The position numbers and the translations under genes were made by a program. Source: Ventricola sp036297385 (GTDB lineage Bacteria > Bacillota > Clostridia > Christensenellales > Aristaeellaceae). Taken from it: 19,598 nucleotides of DNA. The DNA lies in the NCBI GenBank assembly GCA_036297385.1, contig JAXJLD010000122.1:1-19598 (forward strand), given 5' to 3'. This document shows positions 1 to 7,095 of the stretch, piece after piece. Position 1 is the stretch's first letter. Each line of letters opens with the position of its first letter. Under the pieces are notes generated by a model that worked only from the letters and a program-made list of their open reading frames with translations, made no database searches and was not told where the DNA came from.

Positions 1-40
1 CCTTGAGGAGTTTTTGTCGTACCTTCCTTTTTTGAAAGTT

Positions 41-90
41 CAAGGGAATCGAACACAATTCTTCTTTGTGCTCGATTCCCTTGCTGATTT
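41..90 (+). terminator. Rho-independent terminator of an upstream plus-strand gene outside the window
   Basis: A long hairpin has arms 41-52 (CAAGGGAATCGA) and 72-83 (TCGATTCCCTTG). One mismatch follows, then a further 5-bp CACAA/TTGTG pairing. A T-rich run (ATTTTTGTTG) follows on the plus strand. On the minus strand the hairpin is followed by A-rich sequence, so it fits termination of a plus-strand gene ending before position 1 better than termination of the minus-strand regulator next door. Confidence 0.75.
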
Positions 91-134
91 TTGTTGCCTT
101 AACAATAACTTAATGACATTGGGGTCATGGGTTT

Positions 135-848
135 TCATCCTTTCAAAACGCTGCGCGTCAGCGAAAGCAGCGCCTGTTGATGGCAGGAACGGCTGATGGG
201 CAGCGTATGTGTGCCGACCTGCACTTCGCTGCCGCAGATTTGGCGGATGGCGTCTGCCCGCACCAGATAGCGCTGATGAATGCGGACAAAGCCGGAATCC
301 GTCAATTCCTGCTCCACATCGTCCAGCTTGCCATAGAAGCTGTATTCGCGGCTTGCTGTGACGCAGTTGATCTTGCGCCGGTCGGATTCAAAGTACAGGA
401 TCTCCTTGTGGGGGATGCGGTACCAGACGTCGCCGCAGCGGCAGGCGTACATATGCTCTGCGTCCCTGCACAGCCGGGTCAGCGCACGGGAAAGCAGCGC
501 GTCAAGCTGCTCTTTGCGGGCGGGCTTCATCAGATAGCCCAGCGCATCCACGCTGTATCCCTCAAACACATAGTCGGAATACCCGGTCACAAAGACGATT
601 TGCAGGGCCTCGTGGTGTTCGCGAAGCCGCCGGGCCGTTTCCATGCCGTTGAGCCGGCCCATTTCGATATCCAGAAACAGCAGATCCACCTCGCTGCGGT
701 GCTTCTCCATCCAAGTGAGCAGCGTCTCCCCGGACGAAAACTCATAGAGAAGATGCTCGATGCCCCGGTTTTCCAAAATGCTGGCGAGCAGCCAGCGCAG
801 GCTCAGGCGGCTTTCCTGCTGATCGTCACAGATGGCGATGGACAGCAT
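135..848 (-). CDS. LytTR-family response regulator
   Basis: Cytoplasmic response regulator of 237 residues. Residues 1-120 form a receiver domain with the acidic pair D8-D9, phosphoacceptor D60 in the LFLDIEM strand, T88 and K108 in YLMKPA. Residues about 133-235 form a LytTR DNA-binding domain, recognised from IPHKEILYFESDRRKI, a GKLDDVEQEL segment and the RIHQRYLVRADAI motif. The start is supported by an AAGGAAGGA ribosome site about 9 nt upstream. The gene is transcribed away from the ABC transporter at 1051-3914, with three LytTR-like boxes between them, so it most likely controls that transporter and perhaps itself. No histidine kinase gene lies beside it within the window, although LytTR regulators usually have a GHKL kinase partner. 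Family assignment is firm; the regulon is inferred. Confidence 0.93.
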   Translation of the reverse strand: MLSIAICDDQQESRLSLRWLLASILENRGIEHLLYEFSSGETLLTWMEKHRSEVDLLFLDIEMGRLNGMETARRLREHHEALQIVFVTGYSDYVFEGYSVDALGYLMKPARKEQLDALLSRALTRLCRDAEHMYACRCGDVWYRIPHKEILYFESDRRKINCVTASREYSFYGKLDDVEQELTDSGFVRIHQRYLVRADAIRQICGSEVQVGTHTLPISRSCHQQALLSLTRSVLKG

Positions 849-884
849 GGCGATGATTCCTTCCTTTCGTATTGACCTGCTCCC

Positions 885-912
885 ATTTTACCACAAAGTG
901 CGGCGATGTCAA
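885..912 (-). promoter_or_regulatory. Promoter of the LytTR regulator gene
   Basis: Read on the minus strand, a perfect -35 TTGACA (907-912) is followed after 16 bp by a -10 TAAAAT (885-890). Transcription would start near 878 and give a leader of about 30 nt carrying the GGAAGGA ribosome site. The core promoter does not overlap the three LytTR-like boxes, which begin 9 bp upstream of its -35. Confidence 0.7.
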
Positions 913-920
913 AAACCAAA

Positions 921-970
921 CTTTACAAAAAACGCGCAGCGCTTGACAGAGCTCGGCCAAACTTGACGGC
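921..970 (-). promoter_or_regulatory. Three phased LytTR-like binding repeats
   Basis: Three direct repeats read CTTTACAAA (921-929), CTTGACAGA (942-950) and CTTGACGGC (962-970) on the plus strand. Their complements, TTTGTAAAG, TCTGTCAAG and GCCGTCAAG, resemble the AgrA-type consensus ACNGTTAAG. The starts are 21 and 20 bp apart, leaving 12- and 11-bp gaps, about two helical turns each. AgrA-like LytTR proteins bind pairs of 9-bp repeats with about 12-13 bp between. The array lies between the divergent promoters of the regulator and the ABC transporter. Binding is inferred from pattern and position only. Confidence 0.55.
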
Positions 971-996
971 AAAGCCGCCGAGGGGAACAGCCCCGG

Positions 997-1025
997 TTGC
1001 CGCGCCTTCTGCGCGGGCCTATAAT
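997..1025 (+). promoter_or_regulatory. Promoter of the ABC transporter operon
   Basis: A -35-like TTGCCG (997-1002) lies 17 bp upstream of a perfect -10 TATAAT (1020-1025). Transcription would start near 1032, only about 19 nt before the ATG at 1051, leaving just room for the AAAGGAG ribosome site. The -35 is weak, which suits an activator-dependent promoter. It also forms one arm of an inverted repeat with CGGCAA at 967-972, next to the last LytTR-like box. Confidence 0.7.
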
Positions 1026-1050
1026 GGGTGCAAACGAAAGGAGCGATATC

Positions 1051-1803
1051 ATGCTATCCGTACAAAATCTGCACAAGTCTTATAAGGTTGGACAGGACAA
1101 CTACGAGGTGCTCAAGGGCGTTTCACTGGAGGTGGAAAAGGGAGAATTCGTCGGCGTGATGGGGCCCTCCGGCTCCGGAAAATCCACGCTGCTCAACTGC
1201 ATCTCCTGCTACATCCCCTCGGATTCAGGCAAGATTGAGCTGGGCCATACGGATCTGGCCAAGCTCGACGAGGAGCAGATGGCGCGGGTGCGCAATGAAA
1301 AGCTGGGCTTCGTCTTTCAGGATTTTCTGCTGCTGGATGGGCTAAGCGTCCGGGACAACATCATGCTGCCCCGCATCATCGGCGGCCGGACGGATGCGGC
1401 GATGGAAAAGAGCGCGGATATGCTGTGCGACCTGTTCGGCATCTCGCACATCAAGCACAAGTTTCCGGCGGATATTTCCGGCGGCGAGCGGCAGCGCACG
1501 GCGGTGGCGCGTGCGCTCATCAACAGCCCGGAACTGATCCTGGCGGACGAGCCGACGGGCAATCTGGATTCCAAGTCCTCGCAGGCGGTCATCGACGCAT
1601 TCCTGCGAGCGAAAAATGAGCTGTCCGCCACGATCTTTATGGTGACGCACGATTCCTTTGCCGCCAGCTTCTGCAATCGCGTCGTGATCCTGAAGGATGG
1701 AACGGTGCGCAAGACGCTGGTTCGCGCGGAGATGGAGCGCAGGGCATTTCAGGATGCGCTGCTGGATGCGATTCGGGAGCTGAGCGAGGTGAAGGGAGAA
1801 TGA
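1051..1803 (+). CDS. ABC transporter ATP-binding protein (BceA/LolD-type)
   Basis: Cytoplasmic ATPase of 250 residues that powers the permease encoded immediately downstream. Visible motifs in order: Walker A GPSGSGKST (38-46), Q-loop Q90, signature ISGGERQR (142-149), Walker B LILADEP (162-168) with the EPTGNLD extension, and switch H200 in MVTHD. This arrangement is typical of the MacB/LolD/BceA subfamily, whose partners are FtsX-like permeases. The ATG at 1051 is chosen because AAAGGAG sits 8 nt upstream. The frame is open back to a TTG at 997, but that lies inside the promoter. The stop overlaps the permease start (ATGA), so the two are translationally coupled. Members of this family remove or flip peptide antibiotics or lipids; the substrate here is unknown. 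Confidence 0.95.
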   Translation: MLSVQNLHKSYKVGQDNYEVLKGVSLEVEKGEFVGVMGPSGSGKSTLLNCISCYIPSDSGKIELGHTDLAKLDEEQMARVRNEKLGFVFQDFLLLDGLSVRDNIMLPRIIGGRTDAAMEKSADMLCDLFGISHIKHKFPADISGGERQRTAVARALINSPELILADEPTGNLDSKSSQAVIDAFLRAKNELSATIFMVTHDSFAASFCNRVVILKDGTVRKTLVRAEMERRAFQDALLDAIRELSEVKGE

Positions 1804-3914
1804 AGAGCCTGAGCGCAGTCTTTTCTGAGCTGCGGAAAAAGGGCAAAAGCCAGTATACGCTGCTGCGCGGATGCCTGTTCTTTGCGACGCTGCTCATCAC
1901 GGCGTTCTGCATGATGATGTACTCGCCCACGGTGCAGAACACCCTGCCCGAAGGCGGCGATTCCCGCAAGCAGGTGATGATGGTCTTTGTGCTGGCGGTG
2001 ATCGGCTGCGCGGCGTTCTGCGTGTACGCGGCGGGGCTGTTCTTCCGCTATAAATCGCGGGAGTGCGGCGTATTTCTGGCGCTGGGTATGCGCAGGAGCG
2101 CGTTGGGGCGGCAGATGCGCCGCGAGGTGCTGGGAATAACGCTTTCCGCCTGCGGCGCCGGTCTTGTGCTGGGCACGCCGCTGTGCTGGCTGATCTGGTC
2201 GGCTTTCCGCCTGACGCTCGTGGATACGCCGGAGATGATGCTGATTTTTGACCTGCGCGCCTATGCCGTTCCGATGGTGTTCACGGCATTTGTCCTCGCC
2301 GCGCTGCTGCTCATGCAGCGCCGGTTCCTCGCCCGGGTGAATGTGATGGACATCATTCAGGAGAGCCATCGCGCGGAGCCTGTGCGCGCCGTGCCGCGCT
2401 GGTACGGCTGGGGCGGTATCTGCTTGCTGGTGCTGGGCGGCGTGCTGGGCTATTTTGTCCCCACCTTCTGCGTGCTGGTGCTGCACTGGTATGCGCCGGC
2501 AATCTTCACAGCGCCGTTTTATCTCCCGGCGCTGATGGGCCTGTACTGGGTGCTGCTGTATACGGTGGTGGGCGGCTGGCACCGGGGCAAGAGCCGCTAT
2601 GCCCATCTGATTGAGAGCGGCATGATGCAGTTTCAGGGGCGGCAGACCGTCCGCAATATGCTGGTGGTGACGGTGCTGATTGCCGCGGCCTATTTCGCCT
2701 CCTTCTATACGCCGGCGATGATGTCGCCGGGCAAGGCGGATATTGCCAATCGACCGATGGATTACCAGTTTTTCTATCGCGCAGATCAGGACATGATCGG
2801 GCGGGAGGAGATTGAGGCGCTCGCCGCAGAGCACGGCGTGCAGATTGTGGACTATGTGGCGCAGCCGTCGGCTTCGCTGGGCGTAGACGGAGAGGATCAC
2901 ATCGAAAGCGAAGGGCCGATGGGCACGACGTATACCACGGTATACACGCCGCTGATGGCGGAAACGCACTTTGTATCCGTCTCCGCATGGAATGCCCTCA
3001 CCGGCGATCAACTGGCCTTGCAGCCCGGCGAATGTGCCGCTACGCTGGGGTATTACGGAGATTTCAGCGAGATTGGTTTGGTCACCAATCCGGTGACGCG
3101 GGATACGCTCCCGGTGCGCACCGTGCAGGAGCCGCTCAAGAGCGATATGTTTCAGGATCTTCGCGTGCTCTGCGATGCGGACTATGACCGGATTACGCAG
3201 GGGCTGACGAAGGACTGGCAGGAGGTGCAGGTTGTATTCAACGCGGAGAATGACAGCTATGCCTTTGCCAAAGCGCTGCTGCATACGATTGTGGTCCATT
3301 CCGGCGCGGAAGCGACGCGAATCGGCGGGTATGACCGGATTGTGCGGGAGCGGCGGATGGAGGAGGGGAAGATCTACTTCCTCGACCCGGAAAGCCCGGA
3401 TCGTGCCAGCTTCCCGGAGATTGACCCCGGCAGACCGGACAGCTCGGATTTTCGCATGAACTGGATGTATATGCCCAAGTTCAGGGTGCTGGATCAGGGC
3501 GACTTCTTGGCCAACTTTGCCGTGTTCCTGCTGCTCTTTGTGTTCATTGCCATCCTTTGCTTTGCGGCGGTGGCGGTCATCCTCTATACGCGCAGCCAGA
3601 CCCTGATTCTCTCCAACGCATGGGTGTATGAGGATTTGAGCAAGCTGGGCGCATCCAACGCCTATCTCCGCAGGACAGCCAGCGGGCAGGTGAAGCGGGT
3701 GTTCCTCGCGCCGCTGGTGATCGGCACGCTGCTGATTCTCGGCTTCTACACGCTGATCCTGATGGGCAATGGCGGCGATGGCATGATTGACGCGAGCGAG
3801 CGGAGCGCTTTGGCGGCGTCGCTGACGATCGTGGCGGTGATATCCGCAGCGTTCTATGGGCTGTATCGCTTCACCGTCAAGCGGGCGTGGTCGGCGCTGC
3901 GCATCAGGCCCTGA
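1800..3914 (+). CDS. ABC transporter permease, FtsX-like/BceB-type
   Basis: Membrane partner of the preceding ATPase, 704 residues. Hydrophobic segments are visible at about 25-41, 60-82, 112-135, 155-173, 205-222, 235-257 and 288-305. A large extracytoplasmic domain (about 306-568) follows, then three more segments near 572-595, 637-655 and 673-692. Ten segments with the big loop between the seventh and eighth is the BceB arrangement, seen in bacitracin and lantibiotic detoxification pumps. The start codon overlaps the ATPase stop by 4 nt. In known Bce modules the large loop communicates with an intramembrane-sensing BceS kinase and an OmpR-type BceR. Neither is adjacent here; a LytTR regulator takes that place. 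Antimicrobial-peptide resistance is a reasonable guess but not shown. Confidence 0.88.
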   Translation: MKSLSAVFSELRKKGKSQYTLLRGCLFFATLLITAFCMMMYSPTVQNTLPEGGDSRKQVMMVFVLAVIGCAAFCVYAAGLFFRYKSRECGVFLALGMRRSALGRQMRREVLGITLSACGAGLVLGTPLCWLIWSAFRLTLVDTPEMMLIFDLRAYAVPMVFTAFVLAALLLMQRRFLARVNVMDIIQESHRAEPVRAVPRWYGWGGICLLVLGGVLGYFVPTFCVLVLHWYAPAIFTAPFYLPALMGLYWVLLYTVVGGWHRGKSRYAHLIESGMMQFQGRQTVRNMLVVTVLIAAAYFASFYTPAMMSPGKADIANRPMDYQFFYRADQDMIGREEIEALAAEHGVQIVDYVAQPSASLGVDGEDHIESEGPMGTTYTTVYTPLMAETHFVSVSAWNALTGDQLALQPGECAATLGYYGDFSEIGLVTNPVTRDTLPVRTVQEPLKSDMFQDLRVLCDADYDRITQGLTKDWQEVQVVFNAENDSYAFAKALLHTIVVHSGAEATRIGGYDRIVRERRMEEGKIYFLDPESPDRASFPEIDPGRPDSSDFRMNWMYMPKFRVLDQGDFLANFAVFLLLFVFIAILCFAAVAVILYTRSQTLILSNAWVYEDLSKLGASNAYLRRTASGQVKRVFLAPLVIGTLLILGFYTLILMGNGGDGMIDASERSALAASLTIVAVISAAFYGLYRFTVKRAWSALRIRP

Positions 3915-3946
3915 AGGCAAAGCTGAAAAACCTGCGAAGAAAACCA

Positions 3947-3996
3947 GAACGCGCACGGGAGGGCTTCCCGTGCGCGTTCCGTATTTTCGTTGTTTA
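3947..3996. terminator. Bidirectional terminator between the permease and the RNA methyltransferase
   Basis: A perfect 14-bp stem (arms 3947-3960 and 3966-3979, GAACGCGCACGGGA and its complement) has a 5-nt loop. Plus-strand sequence after it is T-rich (TATTTTCGTTGTTT), and so is the minus-strand side (GGTTTTCTTCG). It lies between convergent genes, so it can serve both. Confidence 0.85.
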
Positions 3997-4047
3997 ACAG
4001 TATAAGCATGCCGCACTTGGCAAACAGGATGGTGCTTGGGATGGTGC

Positions 4048-5181
4048 TTACCGTGCCTTGGGCTTGGCGGGCAGGCCGAAGGTCATGAATTCACATTCCA
4101 ACCGACCATTGTAGAAGCGGCGCTTTTTGTCTGCACGGCGGCCGAAGCAGCGCTCAAAGCCGGGGTGCGAGGTGATGGCAGAGAGCGTGAAGCCGGGGTG
4201 GCGGCGCAGCAGCAGCCCCATCTCGCGGTAGAGCGCCTCGCAGGATTTGCGGTCGCTCAACCGCTCGCCGTAGGGCGGATTGCACAGGAATGCGCCGCGC
4301 TGTGCGGAAAGCTGGCACTCGCGCATATCGCCGACGGTGAAATTCACCTTGCCGGCAAGCCCGGCCTGATGAAGATGGCGATTGGCCAGCTCTACGGCTT
4401 CGGGATCGATGTCCGAGCCGGAGATGCCCTCGACCCGGCTGGGGTCAAATGCGGCCTGCGCCTCTTCGCGCAGGGCGGAGAAATCCGGCATATCCCGCCA
4501 CGATTCCATGGCAAAGGTGCGGGTCAGGCCGGGTGCGCGGTTGGCCATGCGCATGGCGGCTTCAATCATCAGCGTGCCGGTGCCGCACATGGGATCGTGC
4601 AGCGCCATGCCGGGCCGCCACGGGGAGAGGGAAACCAGCGCGGCGGCAAGCGTCTCGCGCAGAGGCGCTTCGCCGTTCCATGTGCGGTAACCGCGGCGGT
4701 TGAGCGCCACGCCGCTGGCGTCCAGCGTGAGCTGCGCCATGTCGCCGTGCAGCGCCACGTCGATGGCGACGGTTTCCGCGGTCTCTTCCAGCCAGTCCAC
4801 ATGGTAGTGCGCCTTGAGCCGCTCGACGATGGCCTTCTTGGTGATGGCTTGGCAGTCGCGCACGCTCATGAGCTGGCTGCGTGCGCATTTGCCGCTGACA
4901 GGGAATCGGGCATCACGGCCGATGAAATCCTCCCATGGCAGCGCACGCACGCCTTCAAAGAGCGCTTCAAAGCTGCGCGCCTCAAATCGGCCGACAACCA
5001 GCAGCACGCGGTCTGCGCAGCGGAGCCAGAGGTTCGCGCGCATCGCGTCCTCCAGCGTGGCGGTGAAGCGTGCGCCGCCGTTTTCCGCCTTTGCGGGGAT
5101 GTGAAGGCGCTCCAGTTCCCGGGCGACAACGCCCTCCAGACCGAACGCCGCGGTGGCAATCCATTCAAATGTTGTGTGCAT
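4048..5181 (-). CDS. rlmL: THUMP-domain class I SAM-dependent RNA methyltransferase (RlmL/YpsC-like)
   Basis: Predicted rRNA guanine-N2 methyltransferase of 377 residues, related to the RlmL half of E. coli RlmKL and to B. subtilis YpsC. An N-terminal ferredoxin-like plus THUMP region covers about 1-155. The Rossmann methyltransferase domain carries the SAM motif DPMCGTGT (196-203), an acidic SDIDP (256-260) and the catalytic NPPYGERL (301-308). NPPY is typical of N-methyltransferases acting on nucleobases. An ATG 15 nt further upstream is in frame, but GGAGG lies within its first codons, 8 nt before the chosen ATG, so the shorter start is preferred. The gene is monocistronic, with its own promoter and a shared terminator. 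The exact modified base cannot be read from the sequence. Confidence 0.9.
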   Translation of the reverse strand: MHTTFEWIATAAFGLEGVVARELERLHIPAKAENGGARFTATLEDAMRANLWLRCADRVLLVVGRFEARSFEALFEGVRALPWEDFIGRDARFPVSGKCARSQLMSVRDCQAITKKAIVERLKAHYHVDWLEETAETVAIDVALHGDMAQLTLDASGVALNRRGYRTWNGEAPLRETLAAALVSLSPWRPGMALHDPMCGTGTLMIEAAMRMANRAPGLTRTFAMESWRDMPDFSALREEAQAAFDPSRVEGISGSDIDPEAVELANRHLHQAGLAGKVNFTVGDMRECQLSAQRGAFLCNPPYGERLSDRKSCEALYREMGLLLRRHPGFTLSAITSHPGFERCFGRRADKKRRFYNGRLECEFMTFGLPAKPKAR

Positions 5182-5205
5182 TGTGTGTTCCTCCATAACA
5201 CATTC

Positions 5206-5234
5206 AGTATATCAGCAGAAAGGAGTCCATGCAA
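5206..5234 (-). promoter_or_regulatory. Promoter of the RNA methyltransferase gene
   Basis: On the minus strand TTGCAT (5229-5234) lies 17 bp upstream of TATACT (5206-5211). The -10 is preceded by TGA, an extended -10 element. The start would fall near 5199, giving a leader of about 18 nt that holds the GGAGG ribosome site. Confidence 0.7.
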
Positions 5235-5278
5235 GAAGAAGTTTTTTCGGCAAAATCGGAGAATTTAGAGAGAAGGTC

Positions 5279-5307
5279 TGGTCAAATTGACAAATTATTG
5301 CTATACT
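5279..5307 (+). promoter_or_regulatory. Extended -10 promoter of fba with an inverted repeat over the -35
   Basis: TATACT (5302-5307) is preceded by TGC, an extended -10. A weak -35 TGGTCA (5279-5284) lies 17 bp upstream. A perfect inverted repeat, GTCAAATTGAC (5281-5291), overlaps this -35 and could be an operator, though no regulator can be named. The nearby TTGACA (5287-5292) is too close to the -10 (9 bp) to serve as its -35. Confidence 0.5.
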
Positions 5308-5332
5308 ATTTGCTGTAACCCAATGGCAACAG

Positions 5333-5360
5333 GCGGCGTGCCGGTGCATCGGCGTGCCGC
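5333..5360 (+). promoter_or_regulatory. 5' leader hairpin of fba
   Basis: Arms GCGGCGTGCCG (5333-5343) and CGGCGTGCCGC (5350-5360) pair over 11 bp, including two G-U pairs, around a 6-nt loop. The hairpin sits in the roughly 75-nt untranslated leader, about 20 nt after the predicted transcription start and 14 nt before the ribosome site. It has no T-tract, so it is not a terminator. A role in mRNA stability is possible but only inferred. Confidence 0.45.
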
Positions 5361-5389
5361 GCTGCAATAGGTTGAAGGAGTGAATGAAT

Positions 5390-6328
5390 ATGGCTCTTGT
5401 TACTACCACTGAAATGTTCAAGAAGGCGTACAATGGCGGCTATGCTGTCGGCGCGTTCAATGTGAACAACATGGAAATCGTTCAGGCCATCACCGAAGCC
5501 TGCCGTGAGGAGAAGGCCCCGGTCATCCTGCAGGTGTCCAAGGGCGCGCGCGCTTACGCCAACCACACCTATCTGGTGAAGCTGGTTGAGGCGGCCGTGC
5601 TGGAGTGCCCGGAGATCCCGATCGCGCTGCATCTGGATCACGGCGACAGCTTTGAGACCTGCAAGGCGTGCATCGACGGCGGCTTCACCTCCGTCATGAT
5701 CGACGCGTCCTCCAAGCCGTTCGCGGAGAACATCGAGATCACCCGCAAGGTGGTGGAGTATGCGCACGACCACGGCGTGGTGGTCGAGGCGGAGCTGGGC
5801 GCTCTGGCTGGCGTCGAGGACGAGGTCAGCGTTGAGGCCGACCATGCGCACTACACCCGTCCGGAAGAGGTGGAGGAGTTCGTCGCCAAGACCGGCTGCG
5901 ATTCCCTCGCTATTGCCATCGGCACCTCTCACGGCGCGTACAAGTTCAAGCCGGGCACCAACCCGCAGCTCCGCTTTGACATCCTGGAAGAGGTTGTCAA
6001 GAAGCTGCCGGGCTTCCCGATCGTGCTGCACGGCTCTTCTTCCGTGCCGCAGGAGTATGTGGACATGGTCAATACCTACGGCGGCAAGATGCCGGGCGCC
6101 ATCGGCGTGCCGGAAGAGCAGCTGCGTCAGGCGGCCAAGCTCGCTGTGTGCAAGATCAACATCGACTCTGACCTGCGTCTGGCGATGACCGGTACCATCC
6201 GTAAGTTCTTTGCGGAGCATCCGGACAAGTTCGACCCGCGCGAGTACCTCAAGCCGGCCCGTGCCAACATCAAGGAGCTCGTTCGTCATAAGCTGATTGA
6301 CGTTCTGGGCTGCGCTGGCAAGGCGTAA
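5390..6328 (+). CDS. fba: Fructose-bisphosphate aldolase, class II
   Basis: Zinc-dependent glycolytic enzyme that splits fructose 1,6-bisphosphate into glyceraldehyde 3-phosphate and dihydroxyacetone phosphate in the cytoplasm. The protein has 312 residues, a normal length for the family. Diagnostic motifs are GAFNVNN near the N-terminus, HLDHGD (catalytic D83 and zinc ligand H84), zinc ligands H181 (TSHGAYK) and H214 (VLHGSSS), and the phosphate-binding NIDSDLR segment. Two in-frame ATGs exist, at 5384 and 5390. The second is preferred because AAGGAG lies 9 nt before it and only 3 nt before the first, and because family members begin M-x-LV. Codon use is strongly biased to C-ending codons, as expected for a highly expressed gene. 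It is transcribed alone between a promoter and a strong terminator. Confidence 0.97.
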   Translation: MALVTTTEMFKKAYNGGYAVGAFNVNNMEIVQAITEACREEKAPVILQVSKGARAYANHTYLVKLVEAAVLECPEIPIALHLDHGDSFETCKACIDGGFTSVMIDASSKPFAENIEITRKVVEYAHDHGVVVEAELGALAGVEDEVSVEADHAHYTRPEEVEEFVAKTGCDSLAIAIGTSHGAYKFKPGTNPQLRFDILEEVVKKLPGFPIVLHGSSSVPQEYVDMVNTYGGKMPGAIGVPEEQLRQAAKLAVCKINIDSDLRLAMTGTIRKFFAEHPDKFDPREYLKPARANIKELVRHKLIDVLGCAGKA

Positions 6329-6339
6329 CGCACAAGAAA

Positions 6340-6370
6340 ACGGCCGCTCCGGCATGGGGCGGTCGTTTTT
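6340..6370 (+). terminator. Rho-independent terminator of fba
   Basis: An 11-bp stem (6340-6350 with 6356-6366, two G-U pairs) with the 5-nt loop GGCAT is followed at once by a T run. It starts 11 nt after the aldolase stop codon. Confidence 0.9.
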
Positions 6371-6384
6371 GATATTGTTTCTCT

Positions 6385-6408
6385 ACATTCGGCGGGATAT
6401 TCGGCGGG
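6385..6408 (+). repeat. 12-bp tandem direct repeat before the response regulator gene
   Basis: Two units, ACATTCGGCGGG (6385-6396) and ATATTCGGCGGG (6397-6408), differ at one base. The second overlaps the GGGGAGG ribosome site of the gene starting at 6421. This may be a simple tandem duplication or a direct-repeat regulator site. No convincing promoter is visible between the aldolase terminator and this gene. Confidence 0.5.
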
Positions 6409-6420
6409 GAGGCTGGCGGT

Positions 6421-7095
6421 ATGCGGATTCTGTATGCGGAGGATGAGCGCGATCTCAACGACATCGTGACGCGCAAGCTCAGGGATGAAGGGTACAGCGT
6501 GGATAGCTGTGATAACGGGCAGGATGCGTGGGACAGCTTGCAGGCGGCGGAGTATGACGGCGTGGTGCTGGATGTGATGATGCCGCGCATGGATGGGCTG
6601 ACCGTGCTGCGGCGGCTGCGCCAAATGGGGCGAAGCACGCCGGTGCTGCTGCTGACCGCGCGGGATGCGGTTTCCGACCGCGTGGAAGGGCTGGACAGCG
6701 GCGCAAACGACTATCTCGTGAAGCCCTTTGCGCTGGAGGAGCTGGCGGCCCGCCTGCGTGCCATGCTGCGCGTTTCCTTTGGCCAGACCGGCAACGTGCT
6801 GCGGGTGGGCGATCTGGAGCTGGACTGCGCGGCCAAGACGGCGTGCCGCGGCGGCAGGCCGATTTCTTTGTCCGCGCGGGAGTATGCGATTCTGGAATAC
6901 CTGATGCGCAGCCGCGGCGTGGTGCTCTCCCGGGAGAAGATTGAGAACCATGTTTGGAATTTTGATTACGAGGGCGGTACCAATGTGGTAGACGTGTACA
7001 TCCGTTACCTGCGCAAGAAGATCGACGAAGGACAGGAAAAGAAGCTCATCCATACGGTCAGAGGGCTGGGCTATGTGCTGCGGGAGGAACCATGA
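6421..7095 (+). CDS. OmpR/PhoB-family response regulator
   Basis: Two-component regulator of 224 residues. The receiver domain (1-115) has E7-D8 in YAEDERD, phosphoacceptor D51 in VVLDVMMP, T79 in LLTARD and K101 in LVKPFALEEL. The winged-helix DNA-binding domain (about 125-222) shows the ISLSAREYAILEYLM and VVDVYIRYLRKKID signatures followed by HTVRGLGYVL. The GGGGAGG ribosome site is 8 nt upstream of the ATG. The stop overlaps the kinase start (ATGA), so the pair is coupled. The probable target is the PepSY gene at 8555, which is preceded by an 11-bp-spaced direct repeat typical of OmpR-family sites. The signal sensed is unknown. Confidence 0.96.
   Translation: MRILYAEDERDLNDIVTRKLRDEGYSVDSCDNGQDAWDSLQAAEYDGVVLDVMMPRMDGLTVLRRLRQMGRSTPVLLLTARDAVSDRVEGLDSGANDYLVKPFALEELAARLRAMLRVSFGQTGNVLRVGDLELDCAAKTACRGGRPISLSAREYAILEYLMRSRGVVLSREKIENHVWNFDYEGGTNVVDVYIRYLRKKIDEGQEKKLIHTVRGLGYVLREEP

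Noticed and set aside
14..196. A 60-codon open frame at the left edge.
   Set aside because: It runs straight through the terminator hairpin at 41-83 and into the 3' end of the opposite LytTR gene, with no family resemblance.
1749..4016. A 755-codon open frame on the minus strand opposite the ABC permease.
   Set aside because: It is rich in His, Arg, Gln and Ala with no recognisable domain, runs through the terminator hairpin at 3947, and mirrors a clear BceB-type gene. GC-rich third positions on the other strand explain its length.
4027..4049. Two copies of GGATGGTGCTT 12 bp apart around the RNA methyltransferase stop codon.
   Set aside because: This is a short tandem duplication just past the stop, with no sign of regulatory role.
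5315..5389. A riboswitch in the fba leader.
   Set aside because: The leader is only about 75 nt, with one simple hairpin and no terminator or anti-terminator pairing that I can see.
5306..6355. Minus-strand open frame opposite the aldolase.
   Set aside because: Shadow of the strongly codon-biased fba gene; it also crosses the fba terminator and leader hairpin.
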